This document shows positions 11,501 through 28,784 of a stretch of DNA of 64,000 nt, piece after piece. The notes beneath the pieces were generated by a model that ran no database searches, was not told the origin of the DNA, and was given only the letters and a program-made list of their open reading frames with translations. Source of the DNA: Pholis gunnellus (Eukaryota; Chordata; Actinopteri; Perciformes; Pholidae); assembly GCA_910591455.2 (NCBI GenBank), contig OU342817.1:13837915-13901914 (forward strand), written 5' to 3'. Each line of letters opens with the position of its first letter. The first letter of the stretch is position 1. The translations under genes and the position numbers were made by a program.

Positions 11501-12947
11501 GTGTGTGACTGTGTGTGCACGTCCTCTCGCGCATATATCAGCCAGTCATAGATAACTCCAGTTAAGCCTGTCCTGCCCTGACGCCACATCGACAGATGCT
11601 CTATTGATCTCCATTAAAGGGGAGTCAGAGAGGCTGAGCAGAAGAGAAAAGATGTAATTGCCTACTGAGTGGCTGACAATAGCAGACGTACTGACGTTAC
11701 AACTTGAAGTTAACCACAGCCACTGATCCAGCGTCAGATAACAGTAATCATTAGAAGGGGAGAAAAAGGATATTGCCTGGCAGAGTCTCACTCCTCAGTC
11801 AATACAGCAAGGATGAGCTCTTAAAATAATCACCTCTCATAAACAAAAACTACACCTTCCAAGCATAAACATACGAGTTAAAAAGACATCAGATACATTC
11901 TCAGATCAACCAAACCCGCGGGTTTTTAGTCAAATCCTTCTTCACTACTCATTTCCTCACTCCCTCAGGATGGCCAATCCCGGACAGTGCGTCAGTTCCA
12001 GTTCACTGATTGGCCAGAGCAAGGTGTGCCCAAATCTGGGGAGGGCTTCATCGATTTCATTGGCCAAGTGCACAAAACCAAGGAGCAGTTTGGCCAGGAT
12101 GGACCAATCAGCGTTCACTGCAGGTAAGCGGCTCATGATAGAACCTTTCATTGCTAAATAGAAGTGCATTTGATTGCATATTAATAACTGCAGTAGGTTG
12201 GTCAGAATGCGGCACGTCGTAAACTACAGTCAAATGGTTTCTTTCATGGCGGCAGTGCTGGCGTGGGGCGGACAGGTGTCTTCATCACTCTGAGTATTGT
12301 CCTGGAGAGGATGCGTTACGAAGGGGCGGTGGACATCTTCCAGACTGTCAAAATGCTGCGCACACAGAGACCAGCCATGGTGCAGACTGAGGTAAACACC
12401 GAGCAGCACGTGGTTACTCACTGATTCATGAGGCCGGACAGACACGAGCAAGGAAAGCCCTGATACAGCACACTACACTCTGTTTACTTTGTTTTGATAA
12501 TGATGATACTATTGAAGTGAAAATATCCCTCCTCTCTGACAAATGTGCATAATTGCATATCAGTCACCTGGTGACAAAATATGGAATATTTGTACCTTCT
12601 GTCTTCAAAGAAAACATGTCATCCCTCATATACACCGATGAACATGCATTGTACCACCTAAAAAACTTCTAAAACATGTAGCTTTATCTATTTATCTATG
12701 TCTTATTTAAAAATGTGCTTATTTAATTGTGCATTCTTAAATATCATTATTACTTTTACATTTATTTTAATCTTCCCAGTTGAGTTTTAATCAGCGAATA
12801 GGGAAAAAAGGTGTTTAAAGCAAAAATACAAACGTACCTTTTGTTCAATGCCCTTTTCCCTCTCACTTTGTCACCCAGGATGAGTACCAGTTCTGCTACC
12901 AGGCTGCACTGGAGTACCTGGGTAGCTTTGACCACTATGCAACGTAA
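1..12947 (+). CDS. ptprs: Receptor-type tyrosine-protein phosphatase S (LAR family), 3' portion
   Basis: Type I membrane receptor of the LAR family (PTPRS/PTPRD/PTPRF). In vertebrates PTPRS binds heparan and chondroitin sulfate proteoglycans and synaptic adhesion partners and dephosphorylates tyrosines in neurons. Coding exons: 1(partial)-168, 854-948, 1546-1799, 2040-2127, 2308-2526, 3264-3421, 4320-4331, 4545-4657, 6300-6397, 6695-6818, 7239-7414, 8009-8128, 8969-9123, 9517-9802, 10312-10490, 10847-10973, 11083-11208, 11969-12123, 12256-12391, 12879-12947. All junctions are GT-AG and in phase, giving 951 codons plus TAA; the N-terminal half (Ig and first FN3 domains) lies left of the window. 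PTPRS rather than PTPRD/PTPRF is chosen from the juxtamembrane [12 protein letters not shown] stretch and the C-terminal [19 protein letters not shown]. Which teleost co-orthologue it is cannot be told here. Confidence 0.93.
3264..3421 (+). other. ptprs: ptprs transmembrane exon
   Basis: This 158-nt exon encodes a short Pro/Asp-rich extracellular stalk, then [20 protein letters not shown], a hydrophobic helix at roughly visible residues 302-325, followed by Tyr-Lys. The helix is nearly identical to that of vertebrate LAR-family receptors. It ends in phase 2 at a strong donor (GTGAGT), so the next exon completes an Asn codon with or without the 12-nt microexon at 4320. Confidence 0.92.
4320..4331 (+). 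other. ptprs: ptprs 12-nt juxtamembrane microexon
   Basis: A 12-nt exon bounded by AG (4318-4319) and GTAAG (4332) supplies the bases that, with flanking exons, read N-K-P-D-S just inside the membrane. Human PTPRS has the same residues at this place (from memory). It is a multiple of three and phase-neutral: joining 3421 directly to 4545 also keeps frame and gives N-K-R-K. It is therefore a cassette candidate, consistent with the known use of mini-exons in LAR receptors. Confidence 0.75.
6631..6680 (+). repeat. (TG)n tract next to ptprs exon 6695 acceptor
   Basis: About 50 nt of TG with two T interruptions, ending 14 nt before the acceptor of the first D1 exon. The region between is a good polypyrimidine tract. 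Confidence 0.9.
7432..7560. repeat. Fragment of a dispersed fish repeat in a ptprs intron
   Basis: The stretch starts GAGATGCACCGATACCAATA and contains GGATCAGATATCGG. This resembles the ends of a common teleost interspersed repeat, probably a non-autonomous DNA transposon. No complete element or transposase is visible. Family assignment is by recall only. Confidence 0.4.
9145..9447. mobile_element. MITE-like element with imperfect terminal inverted repeats
   Basis: The left end (from 9145, AAGGAATTAATTAACATTTT then GGGAAAT) is the imperfect reverse complement of the right end (about 9412-9447, ending TTGAACTGTTCCTTTAA). The inside carries CTAAGCTAACCAGCTGCTGG, typical of a repeat seen all over spiny-rayed fish genomes. 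It has no coding capacity, so it is probably a non-autonomous DNA element. It sits in the intron that splits the D1 P-loop between Cys and Ser-Ala-Gly. Confidence 0.65.
10312..12947 (+). other. ptprs: ptprs phosphatase domain D2 (membrane-distal, predicted pseudophosphatase)
   Basis: Exons 10312-10490, 10847-10973, 11083-11208, 11969-12123, 12256-12391 and 12879-12947 encode D2. It keeps the nucleophile Cys (12119-12121) and the Ser-Ala-Gly-Val-Gly-Arg loop. Two active-site positions are changed relative to D1: the KNRY loop reads K-N-R-L (10378-10389), and the WPD loop reads Trp-Pro-Glu (Glu at 12017-12019). Both changes are typical of LAR-family D2 domains, which have little activity and serve in regulation and partner binding (liprin-alpha binds D2). 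The protein ends after the conserved terminal Tyr-Ala-Thr with TAA at 12945-12947. Confidence 0.92.
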
Positions 12948-15575
12948 GTGAAGAGACAACCACCCATCCATCTTTCTGCTTCGAGGTCCACAAACAAACC
13001 GACAAGCGAAACGAGAGAAAGACGGCTGAAAATAACGTGAACATTTGACCTTTTTTCCGGGAGGAAGACTCAAAGATGAATTCTACACCAACAACGACAA
13101 AAAAAGCAACAACAAAAACAGCAACAAGAAATCTGTGTCTAACAACACCCACACTCATCAGGGGTTTCTCTGAGGAGCTGGTGGGTGTGGAGACTATCCA
13201 TGTGTAATCCATATACTTACCTCAGTGTTCCAGTGTGAAGGACGTATAATACATGTGTGTTGTGGTCAGCTATCTCCAATATGAACAAGTGAAATACAAA
13301 CAGCTTCTGAACAGGAATTATGATACTAAATGTGTATTAAAAAAAACACACACAAATAAAAACAACAACACAAAGAGCCTGGATATTTGCTGCACCCTAA
13401 ATGGGCTTTTTATCCTCAACTTTGTATCTACTGGTTCGGTGTACTAAGGAGTTACAAAGTGCAAAGGTGAACATTTCTATGTGTCCGTGAGTCTGTTTCA
13501 AAGGTGTCTACTGCTACCACAGATGGCTCTGATCATATAGTTTAAAGCAGATGACTAGGTAATGCCTCAGCAGAAGCCTAAAGTGGAGACTCAACACCCT
13601 GAGGACGGTTGGAGAAGCATGTGGGATGCTCATTTTACCCAACGCACAGTGCCAAGAGAAACCATGCAGCGTGAACATGAACTGTGGCCTACGAGGAGAG
13701 GTGGCTCCCTCTTTTATCCAGCATAACATAAAGTCAGACTAGACGCCGCTCTTACCACACTGGCCAAGGATCAGTTCATGTCGTCGCTGTGTAACAGCTG
13801 GCCTCAGAACAGTGATCAGAGCCCGTCATATCCTCAGCTGGGCCGAGATTTGTCGTCCAGTGCATTCTTCATTTTAAAGCTTGCTTGTTATTTGCCGTAT
13901 TCCTTGTTCATCCTCCAACTCATCTCCTCTTGAAGTCAGCCCCTTATTGTGTCAGCTCAGCAGTGGCTTAATGAAAGAAATGCTAATGACAGAATTGAGC
14001 TTCAATCCCGTTAAAACAGCTCTCGTCCCATTTCTGCCGACATGATTTTTTGTGTGTTTTTACTGTATGTCTTTGCCTTATGCTGACTTCTGTCTTGTGT
14101 TTAAACATGCTGCTGAATGTTCATGCATTGTGTGCTAAACTTTTATTGTCCTACAGTATCTTGAACCGAGGAGGAAAGTTTGTTTCCCAATCATCGTCCT
14201 CCTCTGAAGCTAACCTACTTGAATTGCAACACTTTGCAGTTAATTCAATCTGGTGTTTTGCTATTTAAGGATACTGGCAGTGAAAGACAATGAGAGAAAT
14301 CCCCCCCAAAAAAACATTGAGCGCATTTGGTGAATTGAACAGTCCTCTCCCGTCACCCAACTGTCCCACCTCCACATAAACTCCATTTAAAGTTTCTCTG
14401 TTGCTAAATCACGCTGTACAGAACATCCCAACTTAACCAAATTATGTTCCTCTCTGACTCCTCCGTACAACTGCACAAGTCCGTGATATCGCTATATATA
14501 TATATGTGTATCTTTTATTAATTTGACATATAATCATTATTGGTCCCACGTGATGATTGAAGAGCACAGCGATGTTCCAGATGTTCCGGGCGATTTCACA
14601 CATTTTGTACATACAGTCTATCATTGGAGTCCTATACAGTACAGTTACATACGTCTGAGCACAAGATATAACGTGGGATTGGATGTGATGTAGTTGTTAT
14701 TGTCGCAAAAAAAAGCCTTATTGTTATTGTTCACTTTGTCATATTTATTTCATATGATTTTTTTAAAGATATTTATTATTCTATTTTGTTACTTTTTACG
14801 TTTGTTTTCAACCTATTTATTTGGGATATCTAGCAACTATAACCAATAAGACGTTGTTTACTTGTTTCTTTGGCGAGCCAATGTTAAAGTATGATATTGT
14901 CACTGTTTGTTTTTTTTATTTTTAATGGTCAGTTTTGGTGCTTTTTTATTTGCTTTATTATTATAAAGTATGCCCTCTGTGTAGGGTGCTATTTGATACT
15001 GATTACTGATGTCCGACTAGTTAGCTAGAGATGTACATTAGAGGCAGACCTAGTTTAAGTTTACAGTGATGCCCTCCCCCACTCAACCTCCATATAGCAA
15101 CAGCAGTGGCGTGATCACAGCAACAGGTACGGTCAGCCCCACTGTGATAGGTCTAAGGGCAGATCCGAGAAGATAGATGTATAGAGCAGACTTTCTGGTG
15201 AGAACCTCAAGCTGTTGGTATTTAGTTTGCTGGAAAGCGAATGGTAGCAAGTGTATTTTTGACAGAGAGTAGGTTAACAATGGCCCAGCTACACACACCC
15301 TCAAACGTTATTGTTTGTATCTGAAAATATTCTGATATGAAATCGATGTGTGGTCCAGAAGTCTTGACAGTGTGTGACATATATGACATATGTTATTCCT
15401 TCGATTTCTAATGATTATTGTGTCAAGAGAAATATAAAAGCCACACACATGAAACATAAAATGAAATGTGTTGAGGGCAAGCTCTGATGATGCCATCCCC
15501 CCTCACTTATGTACCCGTTCTTTCCTTTCAAAACCATGGATGTAGATATTGTATCTTGACTTTGTATTAAAAGCA
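12948..15575 (+). other. ptprs: Probable ptprs 3'UTR
   Basis: About 2.6 kb after the ptprs stop has no convincing coding exon and becomes AT-rich. A possible early poly(A) signal AATAAA lies at 13355-13360. A later ATTAAA at 15566-15571 is followed by GT- and T-rich sequence. A Pumilio-type element (TGTACATA, 14607-14614) and U-rich blocks near 14740-14960 fit a 3'UTR. The true end is inferred, not shown. Confidence 0.5.
15566..15571 (+). terminator. Candidate ptprs poly(A) signal (ATTAAA)
   Basis: ATTAAA is the commonest variant signal. A G/T-rich stretch with a run of T follows about 40-60 nt downstream (near 15615-15635). An earlier AATAAA at 13355-13360 would give a shorter UTR. Only 3'-end reads can choose between them. 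Confidence 0.35.
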
Positions 15576-15599
15576 GGATGATTGGATATACAGCACAAT

Positions 15600-18500
15600 G
15601 AGCTGCTTGATTTCAGTGCGGTTTTTTCTTTGTTATTCATTCCTCGTCCACTAGATGGGACCAAAGTAAGTCTAAAGAGAAATGCGCTCCTGTCACTGCA
15701 GCAAGCTTTTACTAAATACACTTGACACAAAGCCACAAAATGAACTTGCATTCAGTTCTACTGTAACTTCAGCTGCAGCATTACAGTACAGGACAGAGGG
15801 ATAACGCCACATCCATGTCATAGATGGGATGGATTGTAGAGATGGGAAAGATTCCAAGGTTAACCACTAGTATGATTAAAATACTTAACGTTACTTTCAA
15901 AGTCATATTTGCATATTACAAACTCTCAGGTGACATGAGCATGGAAACCTGCAATTTACAGCACGAAACTTCATTCCTGACATTTGAACCAGTAATTTGA
16001 CCAAAACATAACAAACAGTTCAAGCCTCTGAACAAACACAGGTGCAGTTAATCTGGTTGATTAGATCAGACCTCTTCTCAGGCGGCTTTGTTGCACCTGT
16101 TAGAGTGGGAAAAATTATACCTTCATTATTCTAATTGGTAGATGACGATTTGTGACCTAATAAATTCCCATCAAAGCGTCAACACACCTTCAACCGGAAG
16201 AGGTTTAATCAGCAAGAATAAGTGAAAACACCTGTATGTGTGCAGACACTGTGACAGTTAGGTGAACACAGCAAGGTGGGGGGAAGCTAGCTTAGTTTTG
16301 CTCTGTCTGAAGGTAACAGAAACCCACTTTTTTTGTACAGATTAAACTAACACTATATAATGTGTTACAGCTCTAGAGGTGTTTGTAGTTGGATTTCGCA
16401 ACTTTTGGTTAAAGCTAGCTAGCTGCTTCCCCATTTCCAGTCTTTGTGCTAGGCTAAGCCAACCGGCTGCTGGCGCTAGCCTCATATACAGACATGACAG
16501 TCAACTATCTAATTTATGGCAAGAAAGCAAATGAGTCTGATCACACAGACAGTACAGCAACCGGGAAAGACAGTGTGATTATGAATCGAACTACATTTCA
16601 AAGACTACTTTTGTTAACCCTTTCTTTAAATCGGTAACATTCTTTAGACTACTTGCGTTATGTGTGTGTGATTGTAAGATGAAGAGGAATGTGCTCCTTG
16701 GACAGCATGTTTGCAGTGAATGCAGGCACACACCCATACATGAGGACGTGTAATCTGTATTTCACTAAAAATGAAACTCACACTGGATATGTCAGATTCT
16801 CAGACAGAATAGCTCTACGCGTGTTTCACTTTTAACTACCACATGCACGATATAAAAGCAGCATCCTCATTTTGTCTGACTATGACCAAGATGGTCTGTT
16901 AAGAGTTGCTGAGTGTGATTAGCCGACCCTTTACCTGCTACAACCTTGAAATCTGTCAGACAGCCAACCTCATTTTGTATTTAATGTTACCATGTAATAC
17001 GACGAAAAAGAAAAGGAAGAGGATGTGGGGAATAGATTGTTCGATCCATCGCAGTATTTCCTTCTTGAGGTGTTGAGACAGGCACAAGGAAGATGATATG
17101 CAGATAGCTGTCTAGTTTTCTTTCAGCCTCGCATGGTGACGATTCATATCACATACAAAGTCACAGAGGTCAATGTTTACCTGAACATGCTGGCATTGGT
17201 GTGGATTGTAACACGGTTATACTCTTTAGCCATACATATAATACAAAAATCAAGAGAACTGACTCTAACTCTGCAGGACAATTAAATGTTGATCATAAAA
17301 CATTATCATAGATTATTTCTGAATGGTTCCACATTACATTTTTACATTACACCAGTAGAACCTGAAAAGATGGCGCATTTCTTCAGGCAGATTGCAAAAG
17401 TAAATCATACTTGTGATAACACATACTGTCTAGCACAATGTTTGAACTAGAACACTTTTTGTGGAACATTCAAAATGCAAAACTCACAAGCAAATTGGAA
17501 ACACTGACTGTCAACGTGTCAACATCTTGCTGTGCTTCATACTCACGAAACTGTGCTAAAAGACTAGTGTGCAGTAAATTATATTAATTGATATAAGAGT
17601 CAAAATATGAATTAGAGGGGAAAAAAATTAAGAAATATCAATTTAAAATGAAAGATAAAACGATTAACCAGAACCCTAGTGATGCACATACATTTTCAAA
17701 CAATAACAGCCAAAACCTGTGAAACCATTTTTAAAGCTAAACCTTCAGACCTGCAACACAATTCATAAATCACTGACAAAAGTATTTACTATAAAGTACA
17801 ATACAATTCTATTGATGGAAAATGCCTCTCTTCAAACATGACGTTAAAAATTCGTTCTGGGTAAAACACAAATAGAACAAAAGAGAATGACTCACTTTCC
17901 ACTTCACCAAATGACATCGCCCACACAATCTGTTTCCTCCTCAGAGCTGTTTGGCAAATTTACAACAAAGTCCTGTGTATGTACATGAGCCATGAGTGTA
18001 AAAAAAAAGCGTTTTAGTTCAAATGATATCGTGCACAAAGCTTACATTTATTTTTGAATATGTTATATATTCTTTACGTCTTTGAGAAATGGAAATACTG
18101 AATTTGCAATGTCATGTTTGGTAAAGGTTGGGTTTGTGTTAATTCTTCCTTGATCTCAATCTGTGCAGGCTGGGCAGTTCACATGACAGCTGACTGTGGC
18201 GATAGCTATCTCTGCATACCTGTGTCACATCGTGTGCTTTAAACCGTGTCTGTGTCAAAAGGTGAGGGTAGTACCACCCATAGCGACTCTTCCTGCCATC
18301 ACTGATTGGTTTAGTTTTGAGTGAAAAAAACTCCCCCTCAGAGCTGATTGGTTGACTGAACATTAAGAAGCCAGCCCTAAAAGTAGGCTACTGTAATGTT
18401 TTGTGTCTTACCTGCCTCTTACTTACTAACGTGCGTGAGGGTTACTTCCAGGAAGCAAAGCCAAAAAATCACTCAAAATTAGTTTGTAAACTTGAGAGAG

Positions 18501-19210
18501 CTAAAGACATTAAGTAGAGACTTTCACTGCCTGTGTGAATGTGTGTGAGTGTGCATGTGTATGAGTTGAAAGTGTTTATTTTCCATCATGACTGTGAGAT
18601 CTAGGAGATTATCGCTGGACAGCTCTATGTAAGTATAGATACATAATTGTTTCTGAACACGTTTCATTTCTCTGCACTTTTCACATATTTCCTGAGATAT
18701 TGTTGAAATTAATTTCAATTTTTTAAAGTATTGCATTATTTTATATATTATCTTTTACAGTTGAAAAACAGTGTACATACGTCTCCCTCAATCTCCATAA
18801 TCTTGTAATGTATCCAGTGTTTGTAGCTGCTGGTTTTTGTCCAGACATCATTTGTGTTGCCTGGAAACAGCAGACTAACCACAGGTCTAGCAAGCTGACA
18901 ATTAGCCCAAGCAGAGTCAACACAGCTGGTGTTCAGTTTGGAGCTTGTTTAACTTTTGCTTCCACGTAAAGGAACTTCTTAAACTGAGCTGTTAGATTGG
19001 CCTCACAAACAAAGAAGAAAAGCGTATTCACATCTTTTACCAACCAAATATGGTGAAATGTTTACCATCAGCACGTCCACACATTCACTCTGTGAACTAA
19101 ATCCAACACATTTACTGACGTTCCCACCGGAGATAAATCCATTTATCTTTTTATATATATATATATATATTTTTTTTTAACTTTATGTTGTTGTTTACTT
19201 TATGTTCTTT
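15600..19210. other. Intergenic region between ptprs and the GRAM gene
   Basis: About 3.6 kb of AT-rich sequence with no exon I can support. It should contain the promoter and first exon(s) of the GRAM-domain gene, because that gene's first recognised exon starts inside a codon. I found no ATG exon in the required phase with a good donor. A degraded repeat occupies about 16270-16540. Confidence 0.5.
16270..16540. repeat. Degraded copy of the fish repeat seen at 9145
   Basis: Shares the internal signature GCTAGGCTAAGCCAACCGGC and the motif GGCAAGAAAGCAAATGAG with the element at 9145-9447. An upstream AGCTAGCTTAG plus 'tctgtctgaaggtaacag' block is also typical of the family. Ends are too decayed to place terminal repeats. 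Confidence 0.5.
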
Positions 19211-19216
19211 GGACAG

Positions 19217-24489
<5,273 letters not shown>

Positions 24490-25400
24490 CCGGTGGCAGA
24501 GGACTGTGACAAACAAATCCTTCTCGGAACTAATGCGGTGCACCATTCTATTAAGATCCTGCTGTACATTGATCCCTGTCTAGACAGGCTCCCAAAAGCA
24601 TCTTAGCTCTGAGACTCGGCCCATTTGACACACAGCACATCTTTCAGTTAAATTTACAATATTGCGCACAAACAAGTTCTCTCACAGTAGAGATTGATCT
24701 CCTGTGTTAGTGCCCTCTCTGCGGAGGATGCAGGTCGGCAATAAGATGCTTTTTGGATGTCTGAACCAGGCCACCCATGGTGAACTACACGGATGACTGA
24801 CTGCTTTGGCAGAGAAGCACCGGGACAATTTTTCTATTCGGAGCACATCCATTCTCTGCTGACAAATCAAATATTGCAGTGAGGAGCTCGTGCACTGAGC
24901 CATATGGAGGCAGCCTGCTGAAGCCATGTTTATTTCCTGGCCGGTGAACAGCTGAGCTCAGCAAGCTGAGTTTGCTGGAGTCTTGGCCGTCGTTATCTTG
25001 GATCAACACAACCTGCAACAGTGAGAACACACACAAAGTGAAATAAGCTCTTTGTTGTTGCCTGATTTTAAATGATGTGTGCGTCATTAAATGAGGGTTC
25101 CCATTTTCTGCACAAACTGCTGGCATCTCGTGACATAAGTGACAATAATCAGCCAGCAGAGGGCAGACACTCCCATTAAACACTGTTACCAAGGCAGGAT
25201 TTCACTTGCACTTAAAAAGTTCAGGCACTGAAACTTCTTAAATAATGTTATTTAAAACCTTTTTACCACTGTCCTTTCTGTCAAATGTTTAATGTGTGGT
25301 GTCAAAAAACTGTATCTGCCTTGATATTGTGTGAATCTGATATTCATTGAACTACATTAAAATATTTCTCAGAACTTTTTCAGGCCTGGAAAATAGTATT
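24490..25400 (+). other. Probable 3'UTR of the GRAM-domain gene
   Basis: No coding exon is supported after the TAG at 24487-24489. ATTAAA at 25356-25361 is the best nearby poly(A) signal. The region between this and the opposing abhd17a 3' end (about 25690) is AT-rich. A 135-codon minus-strand frame at 24785-25192 has no recognisable domain and is treated as chance. Confidence 0.45.
25356..25361 (+). terminator. Candidate poly(A) signal (ATTAAA) of the GRAM-domain gene
   Basis: ATTAAA about 870 nt past the stop codon, followed by T-rich sequence. Chosen because no AATAAA on the plus strand lies between the stop and this point. Inferred only. Confidence 0.35.
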
Positions 25401-25693
25401 TTCAAATTCCAGGATTTACTGTAAATTATCTGCATCCTTGCAGTCAATCTCGGAAGAGACAGTATAATTTTATATATTATATATACATATATATTTGTAT
25501 ATATAAAAAAAACATCTTCACTGGTGAAGTCATGTCATCTGAATGGTAAATCATTATGTACATCTAAATATTGCAATTTTTGTATCACCATCTTACAGAT
25601 GTCCATTCTTATTAACTTGAGCAATGTACAAAAAATACAACGGTTATTTTAAAAACAAGTCAGTGTCACATTTTTGTACATAAGTGATCTTTT

Positions 25694-25699
25694 TTTATT
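25694..25699 (-). terminator. abhd17a: Candidate abhd17a poly(A) signal
   Basis: TTTATT on the plus strand reads AATAAA on the minus strand. It lies about 3.1 kb past the stop and about 330 nt from the candidate signal of the convergent GRAM gene, which would leave a very short intergenic gap. Confidence 0.3.
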
Positions 25700-26884
25700 A
25701 TTTTGTTGTCCATAAAAAGGTCAAGATTCAGTCCCATGAATAATTCATTACATCATATTCTCAGTTCAAAAAAGCAACATAAAATTACAAATCATAATAC
25801 AAAGAATAGAATAGGTAAGTACAGTAACCATATAAACAGCCCACTAGTATAGTCTAGCCCCCCACCCACCCAACACTGCCCCGCTCAAACTCTAGCACAA
25901 AACTCATAACACATCAGTTAGTATCAGCATTTAAAAAAATTCAAATAAACGTCCCGTTTTTCTTTTCTTTTTTCAAAAGCGCTTCAATGTTCCAATGCTA
26001 TGAGTTCAGCTTTATCCTCACATAGAATACGTAATAGAGATAACGTCCCACCCCATCACTTGCCTTGCAAAACACAATAGACATGCATACAGTTTTCACT
26101 GTTCAACCCCCCCCCCACCCCACCCCCACCCCCACCCCCATCAATACACATTCAGGGCCAGAGGATACAATATACGTCAACCATAGTGGTGCATCAATAA
26201 AACGGCAAGTCTCCACCCCGTTTCTTAAGCCCAATGAACGAAAGGTGGATCCAGTGGTTTCCCTGATAACACGACAAGTCCAGGAAAAAAAACTGAGGCC
26301 TACTTCTACTTCCATAGAGAGCTGATAACTCTCTCTAATTCTTCTATCAGCTCGGACCCCTGGCCCGAGACGGTAACAGCTTTCCATTACATAAATATCA
26401 GAGACACAAAGCACAGGATGAGGATGAGAAAGACTCCCTGTTTTGAAGTGATGACAGGGTACCCACTTGTACTCCCACAATGGAGTAATCAGATCAGTGC
26501 TAGTTCAGTACATGTTCCCTTAAAAAAGAAAAGAAAAAGAAACGCAGCTACTATCACTGAAACTGACGGGTCTCCTATGCAGCAGGCGTCTTGTGTAGAT
26601 CTGAAATGTGGTGCTAGCGTGCAACCAGAAAATCAGTTCTTGGACTTTTTCAGGTCTACACACGGGGGCCTGTTGCTAGTTATTCAAATGTGATGTTAGT
26701 ATCCTTAATGCTGGCCTGTGAAAGACAGTCAATAATAATGAAGACACACAAACTTACATTTTATACCCTTATTACACTTTGGATGCTTTGTACAATAGTG
26801 CTGAACTTAAGACCTGCTTTTGTCATGCTTGATCTGATATATATAAATGTGTCAATATACTGTATTCTACAGTACATATATTAT

Positions 26885-26921
26885 GTGTGTTTGTAGGTGT
26901 GTGTGTGATAATGTGTGTTTG

Positions 26922-26960
<39 letters not shown>
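26885..26960 (+). repeat. TG-rich microsatellite
   Basis: Interrupted TG repeat inside the probable abhd17a 3'UTR; it reads CA in the transcript. Confidence 0.9.
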
Positions 26961-26962
<2 letters not shown>

Positions 26963-28692
26963 TGGAACCTGCACCACACCAACAGTGAGAGGCTCAGATA
27001 TGGCTTGTGTCAGACATGAAGCGTGCTGCCACCCATAAGAGAGCTCCTGTACATTTAGGGCCACAGAGGTTAGAAACAGCTATAGTAGGCATGACGTCCC
27101 GTCCTGACACCCGATCTGATGTGTTGGTCAGTCATGACATCGACACGCATGGCTCTGAAACGAACAACCCATGGCCCCCCAACACTACGACAAACACGTT
27201 TGGATTAATTACATCAAGACAAAAAAACAAAACGCTTTAAAAAAGAAATGTGCATATGAACAAGAGGCTGACTAACCCTTGTGATGAGAGCTACCGGAAC
27301 AAGACTTGTAACACAAACTGTGCTGTCAGACTACAAGTTCATCAGCATAAAGCTTCTCGTGTAACTCGGCAAAAAAAAGCGAATGAGCGGATTTGCCTAA
27401 ATGTCAAACAACACCTTTGAATCAGACTTAATCCTGCCATTACCAAGTCAGTGCGGTCTGCCCAACCTTTAAACGTCACACATCAGGAAATACTGAGGAG
27501 CAACAGTCTTCTGTTAGAGCTTCTGATCCAATGTGACATAACAATTACTAAGTAAACCTGCACTTCTATAGCTCTTCTTTTAATGCCAAAGAAATGTCCA
27601 CATACACAAGAGATATACTCTGTCGCTATCGAAGGTTCATTTCAAGCCCACCATCATTCTTTATCACAAAAATGTAGGACTGGTTGGAGAAAAGCAATGA
27701 AGGGGAATCAAAATAATTGGCTGTAAGTTGCTGCTGCAATTCTGTGGACAGGTAAAGGCTAAAGCTACAGCACAGCCAGGAAACAAAAGTGGAAGCTAGC
27801 CATTCTGTAATCTTTTCAGAGTCTAAAATGAGGGAGAGTATGAGACGCCCAACAGCCATACAAGCTATGACGATATTCCAGACTAGTCCTTATGTAACCA
27901 CCAAAAGGCAAGGAGATGGACCCCCAAACCACACAGATAAAGTAGGTTAGTGTTAGCTGGACAACAACTTGGGAAATGCCCTGGCAGTCAGAGGGATGTC
28001 CGTTAACAGGTAAACAGGAAGTAAAGGAGGAGTGGGCGAGCACATGCTCGACCAGCGTTTGTCCCCTGGAGAGAGAACTGGTCAAGCTGTGGAGGTATTC
28101 TTCATAAATACACTCACAAAAAGAAAAAATAACATCAATAATGATAAGTTTCAATTAGCGTCCTCCACTTGCAGGTGTCCAAGTCATCAGGATGTCCTTC
28201 ATTTGTTTCAGCACTGCCTCTCACACACACATACAAACATGGGCACGCATGTTCATGGAGATATGAATATACACGCGACACTTTCATGCACGACTCATAC
28301 ATTCACGAACACGCCGTACTTAAAAAAGAAAAAATGACATCTGTGTGCCTTTTCTGGATAGTTCTTAAGTTATGTTAGTGACACATTTCAAAGCTGCAGT
28401 TCATAAATATTCTCACGTTAAAAACCGGATTTGTGAAATTGTTTGATCTCAGCTTTTGTTTTTAGCGTTTTTTCCCCCCCACACACACTCCACCATGCAG
28501 ATGGACACAGCTACTGATATTAAAAACCGTTCTCTCCTTTCAAACAGAAACATATTTGAACACATGTCGCAAAAAGTAACGTAAAAGGTGTGCTGCTTCA
28601 AAGACACACAGATGCGATTACAAATAATCACAAATCGTTTTAGGTTAATCTCTCACACGTACTTTGCAAACATGCTGACGTTCTCGCTCAGT

Positions 28693-28696
<4 letters not shown>

Positions 28697-28738
<42 letters not shown>

Positions 28739-28742
28739 CACG
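28697..28742 (+). repeat. (CA)n microsatellite just downstream of the abhd17a stop
   Basis: About 46 nt of CA with one G interruption, starting 43 nt past the abhd17a stop codon in minus sense. In the transcript it is a UG repeat at the start of the 3'UTR. Confidence 0.95.
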
Positions 28743-28784
28743 CGGTGTCATTCATACAAACGCAGAGAGGCCGTTGTTTGTTTC

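Larger units (their letters stand above)
25694..28784 (-). other. abhd17a: Probable long 3'UTR of abhd17a
   Basis: About 3.1 kb downstream (minus sense) of the abhd17a stop, without supported exons. On the minus strand an AATAAA lies at 25694-25699. The stretch holds a C-rich run (26106-26140, G-rich in the transcript), a TG/CA block at 26885-26960 and a CA/TG block at 28697-28742. Length and poly(A) site are inferred; earlier sites may be used. Confidence 0.4.

Noticed and set aside
17360..17406. ATG exon candidate (ATGGCGCATTTCTTC... before GTAAAT) for the GRAM gene start
   Set aside because: It ends in phase 0, whereas the exon at 19217 needs an upstream exon ending after two codon bases.
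24785..25192. 135-codon minus-strand frame downstream of the GRAM gene
   Set aside because: No recognisable domain, signal peptide or splice support; lies in probable 3'UTR sequence.
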